This document shows positions 1 to 7,558 of a stretch of 31,330 nt of DNA, piece after piece. Where the stretch lies: the NCBI RefSeq assembly GCF_943914565.1, contig NZ_CALUCN010000023.1:1-31330 (forward strand). Direction: 5' to 3'. Source of the stretch: an uncultured Tessaracoccus sp. (GTDB taxonomy: Bacteria > Actinomycetota > Actinomycetes > Propionibacteriales > Propionibacteriaceae). The position numbers were made by a program, and so were the translations under genes. The stretch's first letter is position 1. Each line of letters starts with the position of its first letter. The notes beneath the pieces are model-generated. The model saw only the letters and a list, made by a program, of their open reading frames with translations, was not told where the DNA came from and did not search any database.

Positions 1-91
1 GTGCGATCACCTCAGCGACCTCGACCGCCTGACGCTGCTCATGGGCATGCACCGCCGCCATGAGCGACAGCGCTGCACGATCCGTGGTCAT
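1..91 (-). CDS. 5' end of an unidentified protein (truncated by window edge)
   Basis: Only the first 30 codons are inside the window. The start is the ATG at 91-89, with a strong ribosome binding site (GGGGAGG, 100-106 on the complement) about 8 bases upstream. The visible peptide begins MTTDRAALSLMAAVHAHEQR and continues with an alpha-helical, Ala/Val/Glu-rich stretch ending in VAEVIA. That is too short to assign a family. It is compatible with the N-terminus of a DUF222/HNH (13E12-type) nuclease-like protein, which is common in actinomycetes and often SOS-regulated. This suggestion rests on the LexA-like promoter just upstream and is weak. The strong RBS and well-placed promoter make it likely that a gene starts here. 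Confidence 0.5.
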   Translation of the reverse strand, partial: MTTDRAALSLMAAVHAHEQRQAVEVAEVIA

Positions 92-129
92 GATGCCCGC
101 CTCCCCTCGTCGGTGTTCGATCTGCCACC

Positions 130-157
130 AGTATACCGAACACATGTACCAACACAA
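130..157 (-). promoter_or_regulatory. Promoter of the left-edge gene with a LexA/SOS-box-like operator
   Basis: On the minus strand, TTGTGT (157-152) and TATACT (135-130) form a -35/-10 pair with 16-bp spacing, about 39 bases upstream of the ATG at 91. Between them lies GGTACATGTGTTCG (150-137). Read on the plus strand this is CGAAC-ACAT-GTACC, close to the actinobacterial LexA palindrome CGAAC-N4-GTTCG: one half-site is intact and the other is GTAC instead of GTTC. A repressor bound there would cover the promoter spacer. Confidence 0.5.
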
Positions 158-359
158 GAGCATGCGCGAAATGAATCGAACTTGATTTCGAACCGTGTTC
201 GGCGCCGGGCTCTTGGGCTGAGTTCCCCTACCACGTGGCGCCGTCTCGAAGCACCCACCCTGCGGGCGGGCACTCGAGGAGCGGAGGCGTCGCCCGGCGG
301 CGTTAGGATGCGAAGAGCCGCGGTCCGGAGTCGAGGGCGCGGCGTGAGGAGGCGGATCG

Positions 360-1562
360 GTGGAGTGGCGCGGCTACGAACGCGGCAGCAGCGGCTACCG
401 GCGGATGCTCGTCGCGCTGCTCAGCGCGGGAGTCGCGACGTTCGCGCAGCTCTACTCCGTCCAGGGCGTGCTGCCCCTGCTGCAGGCCGACCTCGCCGTG
501 ACCCCGGCCGAGTCCGCGCTCGCCGTGTCGTCGGCGACGCTGGGGCTCGCCGTGGCGGTCGTTCCCTGGTCAGCGGTCTCGGACCGGTTCGGCAGGCGCC
601 GAACGATGATCGTTGCGATCCTTGCCGCGACGGGCCTCGCGGTCGCGAGCGTGTTCGCGCCGTCGTTCCCGCTGCTCGTGGCCGTGCGCTTCGCCGAAGG
701 GGCGGCGCTCGGCGGCATCCCTGCCGTCGCGATGGCGTACCTGTCGGAGGAGGTCCACGAGGGCCACGCGACGATGGCGGCCGCGACGTACATCTCCGGC
801 ACGAGCATCGGCGGGCTCTCCGGCCGCATCGTCGCTGCGCCAGTGGGGGAGTGGCTCGGCTGGCGCGCCGGCGTGCTCGCCGTCACGGTGATGGCCGTCG
901 TCGCGGCGGTGGTGTTCATCTCGATCGCGCCAAGGCAACGCCGCTTCACCCCGCAGCCACTGCGGCTCGCCGCGCTCACCCGACGCATCGTCGGGACGCT
1001 CGCCGACGGCAAGCTGCTCGTGCTCTACGCGCAGGCGTTCCTGCTCATGGGCTCGTTCGTCGCGGTGTACAACTACCTGGGCTTCCACCTCGGCGAACCG
1101 CCGTTCCGGATCTCGCCCGGCTGGGTCTCGCTGCTGTTCCTGGCCTACCTGTCGGGGACGTGGTCCTCGTCGGTGGCTGGGCGCCTGGCGGCCAGACACG
1201 GCCGACGCGTCGTGCTGCTCGGCTCGGCGACGCTGATGCTGCTCGGCGCCGGCACGACGTTGATCGTGTCGCTGCCGGCGATCATCCTGGGCCTGCTGCT
1301 GTTCACCGCCGGGTTCTTCGCCGCGCACTCGACAGCGAACGGCTGGGTGCCGGCGATCGCGTCGGCGCCCGCGCAGGCCGCGTCGTTCTACACCCTCGCG
1401 TACTACACCGGCTCCTCGGTGGTCGGCTTCGGCAGCGGGCTCGTCTTCACGCGCTTCGGCTGGCCGGGCTTCGTCGGCGTCGTCGCGCTGCTCGTCGCGG
1501 CCGCGATGCTGCTCGCCCGGGGCGTGCTGCCAACGGGCGAGCGGGGCAGGCCGGCCGGGTGA
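360..1562 (+). CDS. MFS transporter, probable drug/metabolite exporter (12 TM)
   Basis: A 400-residue major facilitator superfamily permease of the cytoplasmic membrane, most like proton-coupled efflux proteins of the AraJ/YnfM type; the substrate is unknown. After a short Arg-rich N-terminus, hydrophobic segments alternate through the chain as expected for 12 helices. The signature loop between helices 2 and 3 is present as SDRFGRRRTM (about residues 74-83). The start is GTG at 360, because GAGGAGG (346-352) sits 7 bases upstream. It reads away from the left-edge gene. A GbsR/MarR-type regulator begins 45 bases downstream in the same direction and may control it (inference). Length and topology are normal. 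Confidence 0.85.
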   Translation: MEWRGYERGSSGYRRMLVALLSAGVATFAQLYSVQGVLPLLQADLAVTPAESALAVSSATLGLAVAVVPWSAVSDRFGRRRTMIVAILAATGLAVASVFAPSFPLLVAVRFAEGAALGGIPAVAMAYLSEEVHEGHATMAAATYISGTSIGGLSGRIVAAPVGEWLGWRAGVLAVTVMAVVAAVVFISIAPRQRRFTPQPLRLAALTRRIVGTLADGKLLVLYAQAFLLMGSFVAVYNYLGFHLGEPPFRISPGWVSLLFLAYLSGTWSSSVAGRLAARHGRRVVLLGSATLMLLGAGTTLIVSLPAIILGLLLFTAGFFAAHSTANGWVPAIASAPAQAASFYTLAYYTGSSVVGFGSGLVFTRFGWPGFVGVVALLVAAAMLLARGVLPTGERGRPAG

Positions 1563-1607
1563 CGTGGTCGTGCCTGGCCCCGAGGCCCGCGATGGTTGAA
1601 TGGGGCA

Positions 1608-2075
1608 ATGCAGACCGCACGGAGGGACTTCGTCGACCGCTTCGCCCAGCACTGGGTGTCGGCTGGTGGCGCCCGGATCGAAGGACTCATCGCCGGCTAC
1701 CTCATGCTCGACGAGTCCGACGGGGTGAGTGCGCAGGAACTGGCCGAGGAGTTGGACCTCAGCCGCGGATCGATCTCGGCCCACACCCGTGCACTGGTCG
1801 ACCACGGGTTCGTTCGTCGCGTTCGCAAGCCGGGGGACCGGGCCCACTACTTCGTGATGGACGTCGACGTCTGGGCGGGGTTCCTCGCCGCGGAACAGCG
1901 GTACCTCGAGCGCCAGCGGGGGCTCGCGGACTGGGCCCTCGAACACCTGCGCACGGGCACCGCGGCCCGGCAACGCCTGCACAACATGCGCGACTACATG
2001 GAGTGGGTCATCGGCCTCGGACTGCCGCGACGCTGGCGCGAGCGGCGAGGCGGTCACGACGATCCCGGACGGTGA
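1608..2075 (+). CDS. GbsR/MarR-family transcriptional regulator
   Basis: A 155-residue winged-helix DNA-binding protein. Residues 41-64 (SAQELAEELDLSRGSISAHT and on) form the helix-turn-helix. RKPGDRAHYF (about 73-82) is the wing typical of GbsR-like MarR relatives, and the C-terminal part is helical and probably dimerises. An in-frame TTG exists at 1596, but I prefer ATG 1608 because the peptide MQTARRDFVDRF matches the usual family start. TTGAAT (1596-1601) lies 6 bases upstream, as expected for a leaderless transcript. Its 3' end overlaps the convergent iron ABC ATPase gene by 68 bases. The likely target is the preceding MFS exporter, inferred only from adjacency. Confidence 0.8.
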   Translation: MQTARRDFVDRFAQHWVSAGGARIEGLIAGYLMLDESDGVSAQELAEELDLSRGSISAHTRALVDHGFVRRVRKPGDRAHYFVMDVDVWAGFLAAEQRYLERQRGLADWALEHLRTGTAARQRLHNMRDYMEWVIGLGLPRRWRERRGGHDDPGR

Positions 2076-2832
2076 GCATCGGGGTGCCGGCTTGGGAGTC
2101 ACGCTCGACCACGCCGTCGACCCCGAAGGTCTCCCGGATCGCCGCCTCGTCGACGACCTCGTCGGGGGAGCCGGACCTCACCAACCGCCCCTCGTGGAGC
2201 AGGACGAGGTGCGACGCGTACCGTGCCGCTTGGTTGAGGTCGTGCAGCACCGCGACGACGGTCCGGCCCGCCCGGCAGAGGTCCTGGCAGAGCTCGAGGA
2301 GCTCAACCTGGTGCGCGAGGTCGAGGAACGTCGTGGGCTCGTCGAGCAACACGTGGTCCGTGCACTGGGCGAGCACCATGGCCAGCCATACCCGCTGGCG
2401 TTGCCCGCCGGAGAGTTCGCCGACCGGCCGCTCGGCCAAGTCGTCGACCCCTGTCGTCTCCATGGCCGAGGCGATGATGCCGTCGTCCTCCGGCAGCCAC
2501 CGTCGCAGCACGGTGTGGTGTGGGTGACGCCCGTACGCCACCAGGTCGCGCACGACCATGCCATCGGGCACCACGGGGTGCTGTGGCAACGACGCGATGC
2601 GGCGGGCGACGTCGCGGCGGCGAAGCGTGCTGAGGTCCTGCCCGTCGAGGAGCACCCGCCCCGTGGACGGTCGCAGCACACCGGCGAGCGCCTTCAAGGT
2701 GGTGGACTTGCCACATCCGTTCGGGCCGATGATCGCGGTGAACGTCCCGTCCGGGATCGCGCAGTCGAGACCCTCGGCGACGACGCGAGTGCCGTAGCGC
2801 AGCGTCGCGTCCACCAGTTCCAGACTCGTCAT
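2008..2832 (-). CDS. Iron-siderophore ABC transporter, ATP-binding protein (FecE/FepC type)
   Basis: A 274-residue ATPase that powers siderophore import from the inner face of the membrane. All motifs are present: Walker A GPNGCGKST (36-44), Q-loop Gln84, signature LSGGQRQR (140-147), Walker B VLLDEP (161-166) and H-loop His197 in VLHDLN. The start is ATG 2832, with GGAAGGAAA just upstream. The ATG overlaps the stop of the upstream permease (ATGA), so it is the last gene of a lipoprotein-permease-permease-ATPase operon. The C-terminal tail after about residue 245 (RDRRDRLAARASVAAVRGR) is slightly extended. It is the part that overlaps the convergent GbsR-type gene. Confidence 0.95.
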   Translation of the reverse strand: MTSLELVDATLRYGTRVVAEGLDCAIPDGTFTAIIGPNGCGKSTTLKALAGVLRPSTGRVLLDGQDLSTLRRRDVARRIASLPQHPVVPDGMVVRDLVAYGRHPHHTVLRRWLPEDDGIIASAMETTGVDDLAERPVGELSGGQRQRVWLAMVLAQCTDHVLLDEPTTFLDLAHQVELLELCQDLCRAGRTVVAVLHDLNQAARYASHLVLLHEGRLVRSGSPDEVVDEAAIRETFGVDGVVERDSQAGTPMLTVRDRRDRLAARASVAAVRGR

Positions 2833-3851
2833 GGGTTTCCTTCCCTCCGTTCACGAACCAGCAGCCATCCCAGATAGAGGCCGCCGACGGCCAAGGTGAG
2901 CACGCCCACCGGCAGGTCGGCCACGAGCGGGGCCTGCTGCGCCGCGAGGTCCGCCGTCGACAGCACGAGCGCGCCCGTGAGACCCGCCCCGAGGACGCCG
3001 ACCCCCGGCTGGCGGGTGAGACGGCGGGCGATCTGGGGTGCGGTGAGAGCGACGAACGCGATCGGCCCCGTGACCGCGACGGCCGTCCCCGCGGCCAGCA
3101 CCGCGATGACCACCGCGACGGTGCGCACCCGGTCGGGTGACGTGCCGAGCGAGGACACCTGGTCGGCCCCGAGCTCCAGCAGCGACACGGCCGGTCCGAC
3201 GAGGAGCGCCGCAGGTAGGAGGACGGCCAGACTCGCGCTGGCGACGGCGACGTCGACCATGCTGCGCGCGTTGAGGGAGCCCGTGAGGTACTGGGCCATC
3301 TGTGCCGCGCCGTCTCGGAACCGGGTGCTGACCAGGTACTCGGTGCATGCGTTGGCAAGGGCCGCCACCCCGATGCCGGCGAGGATCGTTCGCGCCGGGG
3401 AGCGGAATCCGGTGCCGGTGGCGACGAAGACGGCGAGCGTCGCGCACGCCGCTCCGAGGACCGCTCCGACGACGCTGGGCACGGTCGGCACCGCCAGCGA
3501 GCACAACGCGGCGCCCGCACCGGCGCCGGGGCCCAGCCCGATCACGTCGGGGCTGCCGAGCGGATTGCGGGTGACGGTCTGGAACAGGGAGCCCGAGATC
3601 CCGAACAGGAAGCCCGCGAGCAGGGCCGTGGCGAGGCGGGGCCCGCGCAACCGACCCAACACGAAGGCCGTCGCGCCGCGGGCATCACCGGTGAGGGCGG
3701 ACGGAAGGTCGGCCAACGGGATGCCGAGCGGGCCCGCCGTGAGCGTGGCCAGGGCGGTGAGGACGATGGCACCGAGCAGGCCGAGCCACGCCACGACGCT
3801 CCTCGGCCGGACGGTGCACGTCGCGGGGCCGATCTGCCATGTGACGGTCAC
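2829..3851 (-). CDS. Iron-siderophore ABC transporter permease (FecCD family, second subunit)
   Basis: A 340-residue FecCD/BtuC-type membrane permease with about 10 hydrophobic segments. Family hallmarks are SGSLFQTVTRNPLGSPDVIG in the first half and TGPIAFVALTAPQIARRL (the cytoplasmic coupling-helix region) in the second. The start is GTG 3851, which overlaps the upstream permease stop (GTGA). A longer open frame extends upstream, but that part is Arg/Pro-rich and is the out-of-frame shadow of the neighbouring permease. It forms a heterodimeric channel with the product of 3848-4843. Iron-siderophore specificity is inferred from the iron box and the flavoreductase next door. The exact siderophore cannot be told. 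Confidence 0.93.
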   Translation of the reverse strand: MTVTWQIGPATCTVRPRSVVAWLGLLGAIVLTALATLTAGPLGIPLADLPSALTGDARGATAFVLGRLRGPRLATALLAGFLFGISGSLFQTVTRNPLGSPDVIGLGPGAGAGAALCSLAVPTVPSVVGAVLGAACATLAVFVATGTGFRSPARTILAGIGVAALANACTEYLVSTRFRDGAAQMAQYLTGSLNARSMVDVAVASASLAVLLPAALLVGPAVSLLELGADQVSSLGTSPDRVRTVAVVIAVLAAGTAVAVTGPIAFVALTAPQIARRLTRQPGVGVLGAGLTGALVLSTADLAAQQAPLVADLPVGVLTLAVGGLYLGWLLVRERREGNP

Positions 3852-4843
3852 GGGGCCACGACCCCCTTGCGGACCGCCACGAGCAGGAACGGTGCCCCGA
3901 CGACGGCGGTCACGATGCCGACCATCACGTCGCCGGGGCGAGCCACGACGCGGCCGAGCGTGTCCGCGGAGACGAGCAACGTCGCGCCGAGGACTGCGGC
4001 GAGGGGCATCTGGCTGCGGTGTCCGTGGCCGACGAGGGTGCGTGTGAGATGGGGCACCACGAGGCCGACGAAGGCGATCGGTCCGGCAGCAGCGGTGGCG
4101 GAGGCGGCCAGCAGCGTCGCGACGAGGATCCCGCCGGCCCTGACGAACGGCACACGGGTGCCCAACGACGTGGCCACGTCGTCGCCGAGCGCCAGGGCGT
4201 CCAGGGCCGGGCCCAACAGATACGTGGCCAGCAGGCCGAGGATGATCGTCGGTGCGACCATGATGGCCACCGACGCGTCGCGACCGCTGAGTGCACCCAC
4301 CACCCAGTGACGAAACGAGTCGAAGACCGACGGGTTCGCGAGCACCAGGGCCTGCCTCCATGCGGTGAGGACAGCGCTCACCACGGCCCCGGTGAGGACC
4401 AACCGCACGATGCCGCGCGAGCCGACGCCGGTGCCGATCGAGAGCACGACGACCGCGGCGGCCGCGCCGCCGACGAAGGCGATCCAGACGGACGCGGGAC
4501 CTGTCGCGACGGCGGTTCCTGTCATGGTCGCCACCGTGACCAGGGCGGTCCCGGCGCCGACCGTGATGCCGAGGAGGCCGGGGTCGCCCAAGGGGTTGCG
4601 GGTGATTCCCTGGACGAGCTGCCCGGAGACCGCGAGCGCCGAGCCGCAGAGCACCCCCAGCACGGTGCGATCGGACCGTGCATCGAACACGGCCCCGAGG
4701 TAGGGGTCCGTCGCGCCGGTGAACCAGGCGAGCAAGGCGTCAGGGCTCGTCGGACGGCCCCCGAGCATCAGGCTCGCTGCGCAGGCGGCGACGAGGCCGA
4801 ACACCGTCGCGACGAGGGCCCAGCCCTTGTGGTGAGCGCTCAC
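3848..4843 (-). CDS. Iron-siderophore ABC transporter permease (FecCD family, first subunit)
   Basis: A 331-residue FecCD-family permease and partner of the following permease. It shows GQLVQGITRNPLGDPGLLGI in the first half and AGPIAFVGLVVPHLTRTLVG in the second, the two most conserved parts of this family. I chose GTG 4843 because it overlaps the stop of the lipoprotein gene (GTGA), as at the other junctions in this operon. The frame is open to 4900, but those 19 extra residues (RPVHPEDRRSRRAPAA) are charged and unlike a permease N-terminus. From GTG 4843 the protein begins VSAHHKGWALVATVFGLV, leading straight into the first membrane helix. Confidence 0.93.
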   Translation of the reverse strand: MSAHHKGWALVATVFGLVAACAASLMLGGRPTSPDALLAWFTGATDPYLGAVFDARSDRTVLGVLCGSALAVSGQLVQGITRNPLGDPGLLGITVGAGTALVTVATMTGTAVATGPASVWIAFVGGAAAAVVVLSIGTGVGSRGIVRLVLTGAVVSAVLTAWRQALVLANPSVFDSFRHWVVGALSGRDASVAIMVAPTIILGLLATYLLGPALDALALGDDVATSLGTRVPFVRAGGILVATLLAASATAAAGPIAFVGLVVPHLTRTLVGHGHRSQMPLAAVLGATLLVSADTLGRVVARPGDVMVGIVTAVVGAPFLLVAVRKGVVAP

Positions 4844-5871
4844 CGCGGCAGGTGCGCGACGGCTTCGTCGATCTTCGGGATGAACCGGTCGAGCACCCAC
4901 GGCACGGTGAGCGGGTTGATGATCGACGATGCGGTCACGAGTGACTGGTCCGCGGGGGCGACCACGGACCCGCGCGCGACGGCCGGGATCTGCCGGTACA
5001 GCGGTTGCGCCTCGATCTCCTTCCTGCTCGCGTCATCCATGTAGAAGGTGAAGATGAGGTCGGAGTCGCGCAGCCGCTCGGCGTTCTCGAGCCCGATCTC
5101 CGCGGAGTCGGTGCCGGCCACCTCGTACTTGCGCAGCGTCTCGACCACCGGGTCCACCGTGAGGCCGAGCGCGGACACCATCGCGACGCGCTGCTCGGAA
5201 GGGAAGAACACGCCGAGCGTGCCCGGGCCGGTGTTGTAGATGTAGGAGAACGTGAGACCTTCGTACTCCTTGCGCGACGCGTCGCGCAGTTGGCCCTGTG
5301 TCTTCGTGATGAGTTGGTTGGCCTCGTCGGACTTCCCGAGTGCCTGGCCGATGACCGCGATCTGCTGCGTCCACGTCGAGACCCATGGCTCCTTCTCGTA
5401 CGCCACCGTGGGCGCGACGTCCTTGAGGACGTCGTACTGCTCGCGGGTGATCCCGGACCACGGTGCGAGGATCAGGTCCGGCTGCAGCTCGACGATGGCC
5501 TCGATGTCCAGCTCCGTCCCGCCGGTGAACTGCGTGGGCAACGTCGCCCCACGCTCGGTCACCGCTTCATGGATCCACGGGAGGTAGCCGGTGTCGTCGC
5601 TGCCCCACGGGTATTCCTCGATCCCGACGGGGACATTGCCGAGGGCGATCGCGGTCTCGGCCGAGCCTTGTCCGAGCGTCACGATGCGCTTCGGCTCGTG
5701 GTCGATGACCGCGGTGCCGAGTGCGTGCTCGATGGTGACGGGCTGCCAGGCGTCGTCGCCCCGTGCGTCGGCGGGGGCGTCGTCCGTCCGGACGCCGGAA
5801 CACCCCGCAAGGGTCAGCAGCACACCCATCAGGGCGGTGACGAGCAGTCTGTGGATAGGGGCGACCGGCAT
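4840..5871 (-). CDS. Iron-siderophore substrate-binding lipoprotein
   Basis: A 343-residue extracytoplasmic binding lipoprotein of the FepB/FhuD (helical-backbone) class. It captures ferric siderophore outside the membrane and delivers it to the two permeases. The N-terminus is a lipoprotein signal: MPVAPIHRLL, a hydrophobic stretch and lipobox LAGC with Cys24 as the lipidation site. The mature part contains PKRIVTLGQGSAETAIALG and LQPDLILAPW, typical of the periplasmic-binding fold for iron complexes. The frame is open to a TTG at 5904. I chose ATG 5871 because AAAGGA lies 8 bases upstream and the signal peptide begins immediately after it. It is the first gene of the operon, downstream of a DtxR/IdeR-like box. 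Confidence 0.92.
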   Translation of the reverse strand: MPVAPIHRLLVTALMGVLLTLAGCSGVRTDDAPADARGDDAWQPVTIEHALGTAVIDHEPKRIVTLGQGSAETAIALGNVPVGIEEYPWGSDDTGYLPWIHEAVTERGATLPTQFTGGTELDIEAIVELQPDLILAPWSGITREQYDVLKDVAPTVAYEKEPWVSTWTQQIAVIGQALGKSDEANQLITKTQGQLRDASRKEYEGLTFSYIYNTGPGTLGVFFPSEQRVAMVSALGLTVDPVVETLRKYEVAGTDSAEIGLENAERLRDSDLIFTFYMDDASRKEIEAQPLYRQIPAVARGSVVAPADQSLVTASSIINPLTVPWVLDRFIPKIDEAVAHLPR

Positions 5872-5908
5872 CGCGGTGGTCCTTTCACTCAGGTCCATGC
5901 ACAATTGG

Positions 5909-5927
5909 CAAGGTTAGGCTAACCTAA
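5909..5927. promoter_or_regulatory. DtxR/IdeR-type iron box between divergent iron genes
   Basis: The 19-mer CAAGGTTAGGCTAACCTAA matches the established DtxR/IdeR consensus TTAGGTTAGSCTAACCTAA at 17 of 19 positions; only the first two bases differ. It lies in the 103-base gap between the lipoprotein gene (minus) and the siderophore-interacting protein gene (plus). One Fe(II)-activated repressor could therefore shut off both when iron is plentiful. I cannot place the exact -35/-10 of either gene with confidence. Confidence 0.92.
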
Positions 5928-5974
5928 ATCGCGACGAAGATTCAAAAGCGCTGAAAGTTCGTGCGGGAGGCATC

Positions 5975-6931
5975 GTGCACCAGACATGCAGCGGGCCACG
6001 AGCGTGGCCGGCCTATCGTCCCTTCCGGGTCCGCGTCGTCGACGTCACCGAGCGCAGCCCTCATTTCGTCCGGGTGACGTTCACCGGTCCCGAGCTGGAC
6101 GTGTTCGGGGAGCACGGCCTTGACCAGCGCATCACGCTCGTGTTTCCGCTGGACGCAGCCACGTTCGACGAGCTGGGCGTCGACGAGGGCGCGGCGCAGC
6201 CGGTCGGTGAGTGGTACCGCAGGTGGCGTCACCTGCCCGAGGGTCGACGGGCGCCCTTCCGGACGTACACGGTGCGACGCATCGACGCCGCTCGGCGTCT
6301 GCTGGATGTGGATCTCGTGGTGCACGCCGACGGCTCCGGGGGCGTGGCGACGGCGTGGCTGCGCGACGTGGCGATTGGTGACGAAGCGATCGTGATCGGC
6401 CCTGATGCGCGTGCACACGACTCGGTGAGTGGCATCGAGTGGCAGCCGGGCGACGCGACGGATCTGCTCCTCGTGGGCGACGAGACCGCCGCGCCTGCGA
6501 TCGCGGCGATCCTCGAGCGATTGGAGACCCCACGCTCCGTCACCGCGATCGTCGAGGTGCCGTGCGAGGGTGACGTGGTCGCGCTGCAGGGGCCGCCGGG
6601 TGCGGACATCCGGTGTCTCCCGCGCGACGGTGGGGCGCCCGGGTCGCGAATCATCCCTGAGCTGCGGGGATGGGTCGCGGACCACGGTCATCTGGTGGCG
6701 GCGTCGCGCCCAGGGAATCCACAGGAGCTTGACGAAGTGGACGTCGACCACGGGGTGCTCTGGGAGGCGCCGGACGCAGCGCCGGAGATCGGTCTCTTCG
6801 CCTGGCTGGCCGGGGAAGCGGGCGTGATCCGGACCCTGCGGCGCATCTTGGTCTCCGAGGTCGGCGTGGCGCGGAGTCGAGTCACGTTCATGGGGTACTG
6901 GCGGCTCGGGCGCCCTGCCGGCATGGGGTGA
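5975..6931 (+). CDS. Siderophore-interacting protein (FAD-dependent ferric-siderophore reductase)
   Basis: A 318-residue cytoplasmic flavoreductase of the ViuB/SIP family, which releases iron from imported ferric siderophores by reducing it. RTYTVR (96-101) is the FAD-binding motif of the N-terminal barrel. LLLVGDETAAPAIAAIL (about residue 165 onward) begins the NAD(P)H-binding domain, and the C-terminal FMGYWRLG is characteristic of the family. The start is GTG 5975, four bases after GGGAGG (5965-5970). That spacing is short, but no better in-frame start exists. It is transcribed divergently from the siderophore uptake operon across a shared iron box, which fits import coupled to reduction. 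Confidence 0.93.
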   Translation: MHQTCSGPRAWPAYRPFRVRVVDVTERSPHFVRVTFTGPELDVFGEHGLDQRITLVFPLDAATFDELGVDEGAAQPVGEWYRRWRHLPEGRRAPFRTYTVRRIDAARRLLDVDLVVHADGSGGVATAWLRDVAIGDEAIVIGPDARAHDSVSGIEWQPGDATDLLLVGDETAAPAIAAILERLETPRSVTAIVEVPCEGDVVALQGPPGADIRCLPRDGGAPGSRIIPELRGWVADHGHLVAASRPGNPQELDEVDVDHGVLWEAPDAAPEIGLFAWLAGEAGVIRTLRRILVSEVGVARSRVTFMGYWRLGRPAGMG

Positions 6932-7024
6932 CGCCCAAGTCCCTCCGGCGTCGCCCTGCGCGCATCCTGCCGCTGGTCATCATGGCGCCCCGGCTGCTCG
7001 CCGCCGGCACTCGGGTCCCGGCAC

Positions 7025-7046
7025 CGGGATGCCCAACGGGATGCCC
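7025..7046 (+). repeat. Short direct repeat, two copies of CGGGATGCCC
   Basis: Two copies of the 10-mer CGGGATGCCC (7025-7034 and 7037-7046) are separated by AA, giving a 12-base period. They lie in the 190-base non-coding stretch between the siderophore-interacting protein gene and the tRNA terminator. I see no function. It may be chance in GC-rich DNA. Confidence 0.4.
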
Positions 7047-7079
7047 CGCGCGACGTCGACCACGGCCCGGGTCGAAATC

Positions 7080-7116
7080 GCGAAACCCCGTCTGACGTTG
7101 TCAGACGGGGTTTCGC
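7080..7116. terminator. Perfect 17-bp hairpin terminating tRNA-Leu
   Basis: The left arm (7080-7096, GCGAAACCCCGTCTGAC) and right arm (7100-7116) are exact reverse complements around the 3-base loop GTT. On the minus strand it begins 3 bases after the tRNA 3' end. The arm contains TTT and is followed by GATTT, so it resembles an intrinsic terminator with a poor U tract. It is symmetrical and may also end transcripts coming from 5975-6931 on the plus strand. Confidence 0.8.
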
Positions 7117-7118
7117 CG

Positions 7119-7204
7119 TGTCCGAGAGAGGACTTGAACCTCCACAGCCTGTAACGGCCACTAGCACCTCAAGCTAGCGCGTCTACCAATTCCGCCACCC
7201 GGAC
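7119..7204 (-). tRNA. tRNA-Leu (anticodon GAG)
   Basis: The 86-base minus-strand sequence folds as a class II (long variable arm) tRNA. The acceptor arms are GTCCGGG and CTCGGAC (one G-T pair), with A as the discriminator base. The D-arm region is GGCGGAATTGGTAGAC. The anticodon stem CTAGC/GCTAG encloses loop TTGAGGT, giving anticodon GAG for leucine codons CUC/CUU. GGTTCAAGTCC is the T loop. The long variable arm contains GTGGCCGTTACAGGCTGT. CCA is not encoded. A promoter lies upstream and a 17-bp hairpin directly downstream, so it is a single-gene transcript. Confidence 0.96.
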
Positions 7205-7237
7205 AGGTGGTGCATCGCCGAAGCGGTGCGAGAAAGA

Positions 7238-7267
7238 ACTGTAGCAGCACTTTCGCCGGCGAAACAA
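7238..7267 (-). promoter_or_regulatory. Candidate promoter of tRNA-Leu
   Basis: On the minus strand, TTGTTT (7267-7262) and TACAGT (7243-7238) form a -35/-10 pair with 18-bp spacing. They place the transcription start roughly 25-28 bases before the tRNA. A 14-bp palindrome, TTTCGCCGGCGAAA (7251-7264), overlaps the -35 and spacer and could be an operator or chance. Confidence 0.5.
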
Positions 7268-7558
7268 ACTGGGGTTGACGCACCCCTCGATCCTGCGCGG
7301 CCGGCCGCCCTACCGCGCAGGTGCTTCCCCGTGAGCAGGGGCGTCGGACCCTGCCGCCCGGGCGGCAGGGCGGCGGTGGGCGCGCGCTCGATGACACATA
7401 CGGGGAGCCCTTCGCACATGGCCAAGGCCTCCCCGTATGCGTCCGCCAACAGCGGGCAATCGGCGCAATTCCGGTCGTGGTGGCAGGGCAGTGGATTCGT
7501 CGGGGCTCCGTCACCACCTGCAACCTGTGCTGCTCTGTCGCAGCACGGGTTGCAGGTG
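7251..7558. repeat. Cluster of inverted repeats in a gene-free stretch (7205-7644)
   Basis: The 440 bases between tRNA-Leu and the aldo/keto reductase stop hold no credible gene. They contain five inverted repeats. (1) TTTCGCCGGCGAAA, 7251-7264, perfect. (2) CCTGCGCGG / CCGCGCAGG, 7292-7300 / 7313-7321. (3) CCCTGCCGCCC / GGGCGGCAGGG, 7349-7370, a perfect 22-bp palindrome with no loop. (4) CATACGGGGAG / CTCCCCGTATG, 7397-7407 / 7429-7439. (5) A 19-bp stem with one G-T pair, 7515-7533 / 7540-7558, loop TCTGTC. The last may terminate the reductase transcript, whose stop is about 87 bases away. The rest are unexplained. Confidence 0.7.

Noticed and set aside
189..201. CGAAC-CGT-GTTCG, a second LexA-like palindrome
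   Set aside because: The spacer is 3 bases, while the LexA box needs 4, so the half-sites would be out of phase. It may be a relic or chance.
41..2527. An 828-codon plus-strand frame over the MFS and regulator genes
   Set aside because: Its translation is Arg/Ala/Pro/Gly-rich low-complexity sequence in a shifted frame relative to the clear MFS and GbsR genes.
7183..7449. Possible 88-residue minus-strand protein over the inverted-repeat cluster
   Set aside because: It runs through the tRNA-Leu gene and has no family resemblance; its frame is open only by composition.
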